Source: Bacillota bacterium (GTDB taxonomy: Bacteria; Bacillota; Clostridia; DSM-8532). From it: a stretch of DNA of 28,683 bases. The position numbers and the translations under genes were made by a program. A model generated the notes under the pieces. The model was given only the letters and a program-made list of their open reading frames with translations, did no database searches and was not told the origin of the DNA. The DNA lies in NCBI GenBank assembly GCA_023440865.1, contig JAEXRM010000153.1, positions 1-28,683 on the forward strand, given 5' to 3'. Of the stretch, positions 15,201-23,647 are shown piece after piece; positions within the stretch are counted from its first letter, which is position 1, and every line of letters begins with the position of its first letter.

Positions 15201-16094
15201 TCATCCCTTGCCGGTCAAAAATTGGATGCTGCGGGGCAGGTTCATGATCTCGGTGTGGCTGTGCGTGCCGCCATCCTCGCCGTCGATGGTCCAGGGGACG
15301 GCCTTCTCGGAATCGAACTGCACGCGGTCTGTCTGGAAGAACAGGATGTTCTCGTTGTCAAACCGGCGCCGGCCCAGATCGGACAGGATGCGGCGCAGCT
15401 GCCGGGGTGTCGTCGGATTGCGGACCAGCAGCACCTCGAACAGGCCATCGTCGAGATGCACCTCGCCGGGCATGGGATTGCGGATGCCGGCAATGGAGTG
15501 GGTGTTCGTCACGGCGCCGAACAGGAAGTCGCCCGTGATGGCGATGTCGTCGTGTTCGACCGTCATGCGGTATGGCCGGATGTCCGGCAGGCGGCGGATG
15601 CCCTCGAGCAGATAGGCAACCGGCCCGAGGGCGATCTTCGCGGGTTGCGGCGTGACGTAGGACACCTCGGTGAAGGCGCCGAAGGCGGCGGCGTACACGA
15701 AGTACCCGTCGTGGAACGTGCCGATGTCGTGCGGGCGGATCTGTCCCTGCAGCACCGTTTCCGCGGCGCGGAGCAGGTTGCGGGGCAGGCGCAGGCTGTT
15801 GGCCATGTCGTTTGTCGTTCCGGCCGGTATGTAACCCAGGGGGGGGCGATGCGACAGCGACATCAGCCCCGTGACGGTCTCATTGAGCGTGCCATCCCCG
15901 CCGCAGCACAAAACGAGGTCGAACGCATGCGCGTGCTTCTGGACGAAGTGTGTCGCATCCTGGCGCATGCGGGTGGGGCAGACGGTCACGATGCAATGGT
16001 GGCGCGAGAACAGGTCCACCAGGTCGAACAGGCGGACCCGCGATTCCCGACGGCCGGATTGCGGATTGAGGATGAACAGCAGCTTGCGCGACAT
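15201..16094 (-). CDS. Diacylglycerol kinase family lipid kinase (YegS/BmrU-like)
   Basis: The protein has 297 residues from the ATG at 16094, which has GGAGG 7 bases upstream. It opens with KLLFILNPQSGRR, the nucleotide-binding start of the family, and has the signature CCGGDGTLNETV at about 63-74. IPAGTTNDMANSL and the later DDGLFEVLLV are also typical. The enzymes phosphorylate diacylglycerol or related lipids with ATP at the cytoplasmic face of the membrane, returning diacylglycerol from lipoteichoic acid synthesis to phospholipid synthesis. There is no membrane segment. It lies 57 bases after the interrupted lipoprotein gene on the same strand, probably on one transcript. Confidence 0.92.
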   Translation of the reverse strand: MSRKLLFILNPQSGRRESRVRLFDLVDLFSRHHCIVTVCPTRMRQDATHFVQKHAHAFDLVLCCGGDGTLNETVTGLMSLSHRPPLGYIPAGTTNDMANSLRLPRNLLRAAETVLQGQIRPHDIGTFHDGYFVYAAAFGAFTEVSYVTPQPAKIALGPVAYLLEGIRRLPDIRPYRMTVEHDDIAITGDFLFGAVTNTHSIAGIRNPMPGEVHLDDGLFEVLLVRNPTTPRQLRRILSDLGRRRFDNENILFFQTDRVQFDSEKAVPWTIDGEDGGTHSHTEIMNLPRSIQFLTGKG

Positions 16095-16151
16095 GGTCGC
16101 CTCCGTGCGCCGTGGCGCGTGCAGGGGAAGCCGGGTGCATCCGTCGGCGCA

Positions 16152-16802
16152 TCAGTCACCCAGTATGCCCCGTTCCATGAACTCGAAATCGCACCGGTAG
16201 ATATGGAGCCGTTTGCCGTCAATGGAGAGCTTGGTTGCCTTGTCGACCTCGGACTGCTCGTAGTAGACGTCCGTTCCCTCGAACACGCCGATGGTGCGTC
16301 CTGCCTGGTTCTTGACGATGAGGACCATGTCGAGTCCGGTGAAGAACTTGCGGAAGTCCGCGATGTCGCGGTCCCAGGTGGGCAGGGTTCCGCCGCGGGT
16401 GGATGCGGCAAGCGCGTTGGCGTTGTCGAAATCGTTGACGAGGTTCTTCAGTCCGTCCTCGTAGGCGATGAGCGAAGAACCCGCATGCAGCCAGCGGTTG
16501 CCGTTGACGGTGATCTCCATGATGCCGCTGTTGGCCAGGGAAACCTGGCCGTCGGCCGCCGTCGTTTTCTTCGCGAACTCCTTCGCCTGGTGGATGGTCG
16601 TCTTGGTGCCATGGACCGTCAGGGTCTTGGCGCCGGCGTCATCATACACCTCGAAGGTGCGGGGCAGACCCAGGTTGTCGCTCTGCCAGTCCTTGACACC
16701 GGACAGCTAGCCGCAGCCGGCGGCGAGAACCGACACCAGCAGGATGGACACCGGTATGGCAATGCGTCTCGACAAGCGGCGGATGAATGCGGAAACGGTC
16801 AT
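16152..16802 (-). pseudogene. Lipoprotein gene with in-frame TAG just after the lipobox
   Basis: From the ATG at 16802 (GGGAGGA upstream) the frame gives a basic N-terminus, a hydrophobic segment and the lipobox VLAAGC with Cys30. After one Gly, codon 32 is TAG (minus strand, 16709-16707). The same frame then runs open for 184 more codons to a TGA at 16152-16154, with convincing protein sequence (LSGVKDWQSDNLGLPRTFEV, later HIYRCDFEFMERG). Both sides clearly belong to one lipoprotein of 216 codons, similar to small clostridial lipoproteins such as those I recall as DUF5052 (unverified). Explanations are a recent nonsense mutation, a sequencing error, or read-through of TAG. Only one base separates TAG from TCG (Ser), CAG (Gln) or TAC (Tyr). 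Confidence 0.75.
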
Positions 16803-16945
16803 GATGTCCTCCCGGAATGCTTGATGGTTCTGTCATGTTACGCCGGAACACGGGGACGGTCTGCACGCCCTGCGGCGCGCACGTTGTCACCGGGGCATTA
16901 CCCGAAACGGCGGGCCGCGACACATCCCGCCCGCCACATTTCATC

Positions 16946-16975
16946 TTGACGGATTGCGGACTTCCCCTGTACAAT
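16946..16975 (+). promoter_or_regulatory. Promoter of tRNA-Cys
   Basis: TTGACG (16946-16951) and TACAAT (16970-16975) are separated by 18 bases. The start near 16982 lies about 50 bases before tRNA-Cys. The leader contains a small inverted repeat (CGGATCC/GGATCCG around 16989-17010). Confidence 0.65.
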
Positions 16976-17032
16976 GGATTACGCGGTACGGATCCGGTGT
17001 CCCGGATCCGTTCTTCCGCCCAAATCCTCCGC

Positions 17033-17107
17033 GGTGCCATAGCCAAGTGGTAAGGCCAGGGTCTGCAAAACCCTCATTCCCCAGTTCAAATCTGGGTGGC
17101 ACCTCCA
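17033..17107 (+). tRNA. tRNA-Cys (anticodon GCA)
   Basis: The gene is 75 bases including CCA. The acceptor stem pairs GGTGCCA with TGGCACC. The stem AGGGT/ACCCT encloses the loop CTGCAAA with anticodon GCA, and the T-loop is TTCAAAT. It stands alone with its own promoter and terminator. Confidence 0.95.
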
Positions 17108-17111
17108 GTCG

Positions 17112-17148
17112 AAGCGCAGTCGTCCGAAAGGCGGCTGCGCTTTCTTGT
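17112..17148 (+). terminator. Terminator of tRNA-Cys
   Basis: AAGCGCAGTCGTC (17112-17124) pairs with GGCGGCTGCGCTT (17130-17142) over 13 bp including two G-T pairs, with loop CGAAA. The T-rich tail TTTCTTGTT follows. It starts 5 bases after the tRNA. Confidence 0.7.
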
Positions 17149-17455
17149 TCCGATGCGATTTCATGGAAGACCGCATCTCGCGTTCTTGTTGTTTCCTGCT
17201 GCGCGGAAGGCTGCGCTTCCCGTTGCCGCAACAGGCAGGCGCAGGGTGTTTTTCTGCATCAAACGGCGCCCTCAAACCGCCGGCGAACGCAAAAACCCTC
17301 CGGGAAGCCCGTTTTCAGGCATCCGTGCGCCAAAAGATCCTGTGGACATGCTTTTCGTGTTTGCATCCCGCCTGCGCATGGTAGAAAAGGGAGAGGTGAT
17401 CCCTGAAGGATCATGCGAGCGGAGCGTCATCCCGGTTTGATCCGGAGTGGAGAAG
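17149..17455. other. Intergenic stretch before the GGDEF/HD-GYP gene
   Basis: I see no convincing gene here; open frames lack ribosome binding sites and recognisable protein. A 5-bp hairpin (GGAAG/CTTCC near 17205) and a T-run at 17251-17255 are present, but without a good paired stem. I looked for a cyclic-di-GMP riboswitch because of the downstream gene and found no matching core. No clear promoter is visible. Confidence 0.5.
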
Positions 17456-19348
17456 GTGGAGAAGCGGAACCCTGTGGAAGATCATACCGATCCGGTACAA
17501 ACGGCGGCATACGGTGGCGTCATGCGCCTGCTCAAGCCCGGAGCCGATCCGCGGTTCGAGGAGGATTTCGCTCGCAGGCATACGGATCGCTCGCTGCGCC
17601 AGGTCCGCTTCGTCCTGGGGTTCGGCATGCTTGTCTATGCCGCCTTCGCCCTTGTCGACGTCACCGTGCTGCCTGCGCAGGCACCCCTCTTCCTGTTCAT
17701 CCGGTTCGGGCTGTTCCTCCCCGTCAACCTCCTGATGTTCCGCCTGTGGCCGACCCCGTTCTTCCAACGGCGTTTCCAGCCACTGATCGCGGGGTATTCC
17801 CTGCTGGCCGGAACAGGCCTTGTCTTCATCCACGCGATGGCATCCGCCCAAGGTGTCAACGGCTATCAGTACGGGGTCTTCTTCACGCTGGTCTTCATCT
17901 TCACGCTGTGCAGGCTCAGGTTTGCATGGGCTGCCCTGTCGGGTGCGCTCCTTGTGTTGGGGCTTCTGGCCGTGAACGCGCTTGTGCGGGGGATGCCGGA
18001 TGCGGTCAGGGTTGACACGGTGGTTGTGTTTGTTGCCCTCGACCTGTTCGGCATGACGGCCGTCTGGTTCATGGAGCGCCAGGAGTGGCGCGAGTTCATA
18101 ATGCTGCGGCAGGTGGCGGAGGGAAAGCGGACGGTTGACAACCTCAACCGCGAGTTGGAGAACCGTGTGGAGGAACGCACCCGGCAGCTGGCGGAGACTG
18201 CGGATGCGCTCGCACGGAGCAACCGCGAGCTGCGCGCCGCGCTGGAGGAGAACCGGCAGGCGCATGAGCGGCTCGGTCAAGAAATGCGGGAGCGGGAGGC
18301 GATGCAGGAAAAACTGGCATACCTCAGCTATCATGATCCGCTGACAGGCCTGTTCAACCGCCGGTTCTTCGAGGAGGAGACCGAGCGGCTCGACGTGCCG
18401 CGCAACCTGCCGATCACCCTGCTGATGGCCGATGTCAACGGGCTGAAGCTCATCAACGATTCCATGGGCCATCTCCAGGGAGACGCGATGCTGGCGGAGA
18501 CGGCCCGCATCATGAGGGAAGCCTGCCGATCCGACGATCTGCTCGCCCGGCTGGGCGGGGACGAGTTCATCGTGCTGTTGCCGCACACCGACGCCGCCCA
18601 GGCCGAGGCCGTCATCGGGCGCATGCAGCGGCTTGCGGCTGCATGCCGCGTGGGACCGCTGCGCGTGTCCGTATCATTCGGCGCCGGCACCAAGCACCAT
18701 GCGGGCATTCCGTTGCAGGAGGTGTTCAATCAGGCGGAAAACACCATGTACCGCAACAAGCTGGTGGAGAGTCCGGTGTTCCGCCTCGAGGCCGTCGAGG
18801 CGATGCTTGCCATCGTGTGGGAACGCGACACCCGCGAGGCGGAGCATGCCCGGCTCGTTTCCGGGTGGTGCGGCGCCCTGGCCAAGGCACTCGGCCTGCC
18901 GGCCGCGCAGGTCGATGAGATCGGACGGGCCGGGCGGCTTCACGACATCGGCAAGATCGGCATCATGCAGGGCCTCGGCAACAAACGGGGTGCCCTCGAT
19001 GCCGATGAGTGGGCTGAGGTACGCCGGCACCCCGAGGTGGGATACCGCATCCTCAACACGGTCGGGGAGCTGGCGGGCATGGCGCCGGCGGTGCTGGCCC
19101 ACCATGAGCGTTGGGACGGGCAAGGGTATCCCAAGGGGATATCGGGCGAGGCGATTCCGCTCGAGGCGCGGATCATCGCCATTGCGGACGCATATGAGGC
19201 CATGACGGGCGACCGGATCTACCGCATCCCCGCCACCCATGATGCCGCTCGGGGAGAATTGGCGCGAGAGGCCGGCAAGCAGTTCGATCCGCATCTGGTG
19301 AAGGTGTTCCTGACCGAAGTGCTCCGTATGGGTGAGGCGCATCCGTGA
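17456..19348 (+). CDS. Membrane GGDEF / HD-GYP cyclic-di-GMP enzyme
   Basis: The protein has 630 residues from the GTG at 17456 (GGAG 8 bases upstream). The GTG at 17447 and the ATG at 17522 are alternatives. About six transmembrane segments fill residues 50-205, followed by a coiled coil (about 218-285, ending EMREREAMQEKL). The GGDEF motif starts at residue 367. An RSDD inhibitory site lies five residues before it, so product feedback is expected. Behind it stands an HD-GYP domain with HDIGKIG (from 496), HPEVGYRILN and HHERWDGQGYPKG (from 549), whose metal ligands look complete. HD-GYP enzymes hydrolyse cyclic-di-GMP, so this protein may both make and break the messenger in response to a membrane signal. 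Confidence 0.92.
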   Translation: MEKRNPVEDHTDPVQTAAYGGVMRLLKPGADPRFEEDFARRHTDRSLRQVRFVLGFGMLVYAAFALVDVTVLPAQAPLFLFIRFGLFLPVNLLMFRLWPTPFFQRRFQPLIAGYSLLAGTGLVFIHAMASAQGVNGYQYGVFFTLVFIFTLCRLRFAWAALSGALLVLGLLAVNALVRGMPDAVRVDTVVVFVALDLFGMTAVWFMERQEWREFIMLRQVAEGKRTVDNLNRELENRVEERTRQLAETADALARSNRELRAALEENRQAHERLGQEMREREAMQEKLAYLSYHDPLTGLFNRRFFEEETERLDVPRNLPITLLMADVNGLKLINDSMGHLQGDAMLAETARIMREACRSDDLLARLGGDEFIVLLPHTDAAQAEAVIGRMQRLAAACRVGPLRVSVSFGAGTKHHAGIPLQEVFNQAENTMYRNKLVESPVFRLEAVEAMLAIVWERDTREAEHARLVSGWCGALAKALGLPAAQVDEIGRAGRLHDIGKIGIMQGLGNKRGALDADEWAEVRRHPEVGYRILNTVGELAGMAPAVLAHHERWDGQGYPKGISGEAIPLEARIIAIADAYEAMTGDRIYRIPATHDAARGELAREAGKQFDPHLVKVFLTEVLRMGEAHP

Positions 19349-19459
19349 ACCGGATCCGGTTCCGTCTCGTCGGATTGCATGGCGGGCAGTCGCCGGACCG
19401 GTCATTTTTCTCCCTTTTTGCCTGTCCGCCTGTGATAAAATGAAACATGGCCCCTATGG

Positions 19460-19484
19460 CGCCGGCGCATCCGCCGGCGTTTTT
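19460..19484 (+). terminator. Intrinsic terminator between GGDEF/HD-GYP and LCP genes
   Basis: CGCCGGCG (19460-19467) and CGCCGGCG (19472-19479), a self-complementary octamer, form an 8-bp stem with loop CATC, followed by TTTTT (19480-19484). It lies 111 bases after the upstream stop codon, so it most simply ends that transcript. A TGATAAAAT sequence at 19433-19441 resembles a -10 element just before it. Confidence 0.8.
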
Positions 19485-19563
19485 GCGGCGCAGCGCGCAG
19501 AAGGCATACCGACGGACCGGAACGGGTTCCGGCAAGGGTCGGCGGGAAGACGAGAGGTTGTTC

Positions 19564-21336
19564 ATGTCAGAATCGGGACGAGGCAAGGGAAACGCACAGC
19601 ACAGGAGAAACGGACAGGAATCCTCCCTTGTCCAGAACGATCTGCTGGGAAGGAATCCACATCGGAACCAGGCCGGACAGCCACTCCCGGCGGATGACCG
19701 CAAGGGGGCGCCACAGGCCGGATGGGAGCGGTACCGCAGGCAGGATGGCGGCATGCATCCAGTCCGTGCGGGGGAAGGTCAGGCGCATCAGCCATCAAGG
19801 GATCCCCGGATGACCGGTTCGGGGCGGGTTCCCACCGGCGGACCGGTGGGAGATGGTGTGCCGCCGGACGGCCCGCGGCGTGGGAAACGGCGCATCCTGC
19901 CCATCCTGGGTGTTGTGTTCGGCATCCTGCTGTCATATGGCGTGTGGCGTTATTTCTGGGCGCCCGACCCCATTGCGGAGACGCCGGTCGGGCAGGCGGT
20001 TGCCGGCCTGCTGCAGCGGAACGACAAGGGGGAATCGATCCGTGCCGCCCGCGCGGAGGAAAAGGACCGCAAACCCTTCCCGATTCTGGCCGCTGTTCCC
20101 GACATGCCGGCCATCGTGTCCCCTTCGGCCATCAACCTGCTGGTCATGGCGCGCGACGTCGAGGCCAACCTGTACGACACCCTGCTCATCGCGAGCATGA
20201 ATCCGGACAACGGGAGCATCCGCCTCATCAACGTGCCGCGCGACCTGTACGTCCAGTACAGCGACGAGGCGGTGTCGCGGATCTCGAAGAAGATCAAGGG
20301 CATCAATTCCGAGCCGGCGCTGCGCAAGATCAACGCCGCGCACAAGCTCGGCAAGCTCATCAAGTACCGTGAGGACGATTCCAGGTTCGGCACGCCCGAC
20401 TACGATTTTACGGCCGATCTGCTCGAGGAGATGTTCTCGCTGTCGATCGACGATTACGTGTTCATCAACCACGACGCCTTCCGCCGCATCGTGGACGAGT
20501 TCGGCGGTGTGAAGATCGATGTTCCCTACGGCATGAACTACCACGATCCGTACCAGGATCTGGACATCGACCTCGACCCCGGCCCGCAGCTGCTCGATGG
20601 TGCGGACGCGGAGGGGTTCGTGCGGTTCCGCAAGGGGCGCGACGAAAACGGCAAATACTTTGAAATCGGCGACCTGGGGCGCAAGGAGAACCAGAATCTC
20701 TTCGTCAAGGCGTTCCTGGACCAGCATCTGACGGTGGGCAACATCGGCCGGCTCGTCAGCACGGCGAACCGGTATACCGAATATGTGGAAACGAGCGTCG
20801 TCGGCGATGTCAAGGTCGGCAAGTACGCGCAGCTGGCCAAGACGCTTGTCGCGGCGAAGCTGCAGGTCACGCCCGTCACGCTGGAAACAGACATGCAGAA
20901 GATCGGAGGCCACTCGCATCTTGTGCTTGCGGGCGGTGTCAGGGACAGCAACTACACCGGCGGGTCCGGTTCCGCCAAGGGTGGGAAGGACAATGCGGGC
21001 GGCAAGGCGTCTCCCGCGCCACAGGCGTCCCCCGAGCCGTCCGTCGAGCCGACGCCCGCAGCCCCTGGGGCTTCGGCCTCGCCCGAGGCGACAGGCGGTG
21101 AGGCCGCCGCGACCGCCACGCCTTCACCGGATGCGGCGCAGCCGACGGAAGCGGCCACCGGAGGGACGGCTGACGGCGCGACGGAAGGATCGGCCCCCGG
21201 CGCATCCGACGGGACCGGAACCGATCCGAACACCGGAACCGGTGCGGAGCCGACGCCCGTTCCCTCCGACGCCACGCCCGCTGCGACGGAAACGGTTCCT
21301 GCCGATCCCGCCGCCTCCCCCTCCGCAGGCGGCTGA
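19564..21336 (+). CDS. LytR-CpsA-Psr (LCP) family protein with long low-complexity ends
   Basis: The protein has 590 residues. I chose the ATG at 19564 because GAGAGG lies 6 bases upstream; the frame is open further 5' but through the terminator. Residues 1-108 are a polar, basic, Gly/Arg-rich cytoplasmic region. One transmembrane segment follows (110-131), then an LCP domain (about 187-385) with NLLVMARDVEANLYDTLL, NVPRDLYV, IVDEFGGVKIDVP and GFVRFRKGRDE. The conserved Arg and Asp residues for binding polyprenyl pyrophosphate appear present. LCP enzymes attach teichoic acids or polysaccharides to peptidoglycan outside the membrane. Residues 463-590 form a Pro/Ala/Thr/Gly-rich tail, probably spanning the wall. 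Both the N-terminal region and the tail are unusually long for the family. Confidence 0.9.
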   Translation: MSESGRGKGNAQHRRNGQESSLVQNDLLGRNPHRNQAGQPLPADDRKGAPQAGWERYRRQDGGMHPVRAGEGQAHQPSRDPRMTGSGRVPTGGPVGDGVPPDGPRRGKRRILPILGVVFGILLSYGVWRYFWAPDPIAETPVGQAVAGLLQRNDKGESIRAARAEEKDRKPFPILAAVPDMPAIVSPSAINLLVMARDVEANLYDTLLIASMNPDNGSIRLINVPRDLYVQYSDEAVSRISKKIKGINSEPALRKINAAHKLGKLIKYREDDSRFGTPDYDFTADLLEEMFSLSIDDYVFINHDAFRRIVDEFGGVKIDVPYGMNYHDPYQDLDIDLDPGPQLLDGADAEGFVRFRKGRDENGKYFEIGDLGRKENQNLFVKAFLDQHLTVGNIGRLVSTANRYTEYVETSVVGDVKVGKYAQLAKTLVAAKLQVTPVTLETDMQKIGGHSHLVLAGGVRDSNYTGGSGSAKGGKDNAGGKASPAPQASPEPSVEPTPAAPGASASPEATGGEAAATATPSPDAAQPTEAATGGTADGATEGSAPGASDGTGTDPNTGTGAEPTPVPSDATPAATETVPADPAASPSAGG

Positions 21337-21360
21337 GCCACGGGCCCATGCCATCTTTCC

Positions 21361-21394
21361 GGGCGCCATGCACCTGGACGCCCCGACTTTTTTT
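21361..21394 (+). terminator. Terminator of the LCP gene
   Basis: GGGCGCC (21361-21367) pairs with GGACGCCC (21376-21383) with one bulged A, followed by CCGAC and seven T residues (21388-21394). Confidence 0.6.
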
Positions 21395-21572
21395 CATGTG
21401 CTGCGTATCCATGGCTGCGTACGCTCATCACGGCAGGGTATGAACACACCGGATACGTCGGGGATGCCCCGTTTCCTGCCGCAGCCGCGGTGATGCATCC
21501 GGGGCGGGTTCCGCATGACGGACGCGGCATGGTCCGCAGGGGGCCGCGCCTACGGTGAATGGAGGATGGATG

Positions 21573-22346
21573 ATGGCAGATGTGATTGATTACCGGATTG
21601 TTGGCGACGACATGCAGCTGGTGGAAATCGAGCTCGATCCGGGCGAGGGCGTTCGCGCCGAAGCCGGCGCCATGCTGTATATGGAGCAGGGCATCCAAAT
21701 GGATACGGGTCTGGGCGGGGGAGGCATCTTCGGAGGCTTCAAACGCATGATCACGGGCGAAAGCTTCATGATCACCACCTTTTACAACGCATCGCAGGGC
21801 AAGCAGCGCACCGGGTTTGCCGCACCGTATCCAGGCAAGATCATTCCGCTCGACCTCAACCTGTTTGGCGGCACCTTCATCTGCCAGAAGGATTCCTATC
21901 TGTGCAGCGCGGCGGGCATCGACATCGAGGTTGCCTTCACCAGGCGCCTCGGCGCCGGCCTTTTCGGTGGAGAGGGCTTCATTCTGCAACGTCTGACCGG
22001 CAACGGCCTCGCGTTCGTGCATGCCGGCGGCACCATCCTGCGCCGCGACCTGGCGCCCGGCGAGACGTTGCGCGTCGATACCGGCTGTCTTGTGGGCTTT
22101 TCACAGGGTGTCAGTTATGACATCCAGTTCGTCGGCGGTTTCAAGAACGCGCTGTTTGGCGGGGAGGGACTTTTCCTCGCCACCGTGTCCGGCCCCGGCA
22201 CGGTGTTCCTGCAGTCGCTCCCGTTCTCGCGCCTTGCCAACCGCATCCACGCAGCCTCCTATGGCAGCGGTGGCAACACGGCGCACAACAACCCCATCAA
22301 TTCCGGACTGGGCGGCATGCTGGGCGGGTTTTTCGGAAACGATTGA
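21573..22346 (+). CDS. AIM24 / TIGR00266 family protein
   Basis: The protein has 257 residues. GGAGG at 21561-21565 favours the ATG at 21573 (spacing 7); the ATG at 21570 is possible. The sequence is a repeated beta-strand protein with three glycine-rich echoes: GGGGIFGGFKRMITGESF, LGAGLFGGEGFILQRLTGNG and NALFGGEGLFLATVSGPG. This pattern and EAGAMLYMEQGI near the start define the bacterial TIGR00266 group, related to mitochondrial AIM24. The biochemical role is not established. There is no signal peptide or membrane segment. It is probably a single-gene unit between the LCP terminator and a downstream palindrome. Confidence 0.9.
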   Translation: MADVIDYRIVGDDMQLVEIELDPGEGVRAEAGAMLYMEQGIQMDTGLGGGGIFGGFKRMITGESFMITTFYNASQGKQRTGFAAPYPGKIIPLDLNLFGGTFICQKDSYLCSAAGIDIEVAFTRRLGAGLFGGEGFILQRLTGNGLAFVHAGGTILRRDLAPGETLRVDTGCLVGFSQGVSYDIQFVGGFKNALFGGEGLFLATVSGPGTVFLQSLPFSRLANRIHAASYGSGGNTAHNNPINSGLGGMLGGFFGND

Positions 22347-22385
22347 CGCTTGGCGGTTCTCCCTGACACCCAGACGCACACACAA

Positions 22386-22433
22386 GCGTGCCGCATGTCT
22401 CGCGACATGCGGCACGCCGGTCTTCCGGCGTGC
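22386..22433. terminator. Overlapping palindromes between convergent genes
   Basis: GCGTGCCGCATGTC (22386-22399) and GACATGCGGCACGC (22404-22417) make a perfect 14-bp stem with loop TCGC. A second perfect 9-bp stem, GCACGCCGG (22412-22420) with CCGGCGTGC (22425-22433) and loop TCTT, shares the middle arm, so only one can form at a time. There is no T-run on either strand. The position between convergent stop codons suggests a bidirectional transcript end or 3'-end stabiliser. Confidence 0.6.
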
Positions 22434-22480
22434 GGCGAACTTCTCGTCCGGTGCGCGGCTTGCCGGCGGGCCTCGCGGCG

Positions 22481-23500
22481 TTACAGCATCTCACGCCGTT
22501 TCAGCATGCGGATGTCGTCCCCGGCGAAGGGAAGCATGTCGAATCCGCCGGCGATCCGTGAATAGACGCGTTCGTTGTATGCGGTCTTGAGCTGGCGCAG
22601 GTCCATGTTCGATGCGATGAGGGTGCGCCTGGGCTCCCGTGCCGGACGTTCGCGCTCCTCGAGCAGCGTCAGCAGGTCTGCGTACCGCGAGTCGCTGGCG
22701 GGCTCCGTACCCAGATCGTCCAGGATCAGCAGGTTGACATCCTGGATGCGCCGGTAGGCAGTCAGCGCGTCCGGCTGGTCGGCGTCGGCAAACTTGGCGG
22801 CGCGGGCGGCCTCGAACAGGGCGGGCGCCGACAGGTACAGCACGGTGCGGCCCGCGTCGAGCAGCCGCTTGCCGGTGCATTTGGCCAGAAAGGTCTTGCC
22901 CGTGCCGGTCGGACCGTACAGGTACACCGAACGGTTGCCCTCGGCGCCAAAGGTTTCGCAGAATCGCAACAGTCGGTCGCGCACCGCGTTCATGTACACC
23001 CGGACGGAGCCCTCGACCCCGTATCTCTGCTTGGAGGCCTCCAGCGGATAATACCGTTCGGCATAGCGGTCGAAGCCGATGTCGGGATCCTGTGCGATGT
23101 TGGAGGAACGGTACAGCTTGTCCAGCACAAGCTGGCGGCTGCAGGCGCAGGGCGTGGCCGTGACGGTTCCCTCGGCCTGCACCGTGTACCCGGTGTCCTG
23201 GCACAGCGGGCATTGCCAGCGGGGTTCCAGCCAGTCTGCGGGATAGCCGGCCTGGGCGAGCAAGGTGAGACGGCGGGTCTTAGCGCTTTCCAGACGCGCC
23301 ATGCAGGCGGCCGTCTCCGACGCTTCATCCCGCAACACGCTGCGTGCGGCCCGCACGCCGAGCATGCCGATCTCCGCATTGATGTCGGCAAGCGCGGGAA
23401 TGCGGCGGAACGCCTCCGCCTGACGGAGGTCGCGGTCACGGACCGCCTTGTCGCGGCGCTGCTCGTATATCTGGGCGATTTCACGGCTCAACCCCGTCAT
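22481..23500 (-). CDS. DnaI/DnaC-type replicative helicase loader ATPase
   Basis: The protein has 339 residues; the ATG at 23500 has only a weak GGCAGG upstream. Residues 1-90 are helical. Four cysteines in CPLC (97-100) and CAC (118-120) form a probable zinc-binding site, as in the N-terminal domain of DnaI. An AAA+ ATPase follows, with Walker A GPTGTGKT (196-203) and Walker B LLILDDLG (257-264). IASNMDLRQL and ERVYSRIAGG near the end match sensor and arginine-finger regions. Loaders of this group place the DnaB-type helicase on DNA at origins or restarted forks. The gene lies 147 bases downstream of the DnaD-like gene on the same strand, a pairing that supports the role. Confidence 0.9.
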   Translation of the reverse strand: MTGLSREIAQIYEQRRDKAVRDRDLRQAEAFRRIPALADINAEIGMLGVRAARSVLRDEASETAACMARLESAKTRRLTLLAQAGYPADWLEPRWQCPLCQDTGYTVQAEGTVTATPCACSRQLVLDKLYRSSNIAQDPDIGFDRYAERYYPLEASKQRYGVEGSVRVYMNAVRDRLLRFCETFGAEGNRSVYLYGPTGTGKTFLAKCTGKRLLDAGRTVLYLSAPALFEAARAAKFADADQPDALTAYRRIQDVNLLILDDLGTEPASDSRYADLLTLLEERERPAREPRRTLIASNMDLRQLKTAYNERVYSRIAGGFDMLPFAGDDIRMLKRREML

Positions 23501-23647
23501 GCGTCATGCCTGCCTTTCCCATCCTGCCGATGCGTGTCCCCTTGCGGCCGATTCCGCGCCTGTGCCGCCGATCGGCCGGTCCCTCGCGACAAGCCCAAGG
23601 TTTGGCGCCCTTCACCATGTTCGTGCTTGCTCAGGTTTCGTTCCCGC

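Noticed and set aside
17149..17455. Possible cyclic-di-GMP riboswitch before the GGDEF/HD-GYP gene
   Set aside because: Short pieces such as ACGCAAAAACC recall the known class, but the conserved core and paired stems are absent.
19433..19484. Promoter plus terminator before the LCP gene as a second attenuator
   Set aside because: The upstream gene runs in the same direction and needs a terminator here. The -10-like sequence has no convincing -35 and would give a leader of only a few bases before the hairpin.
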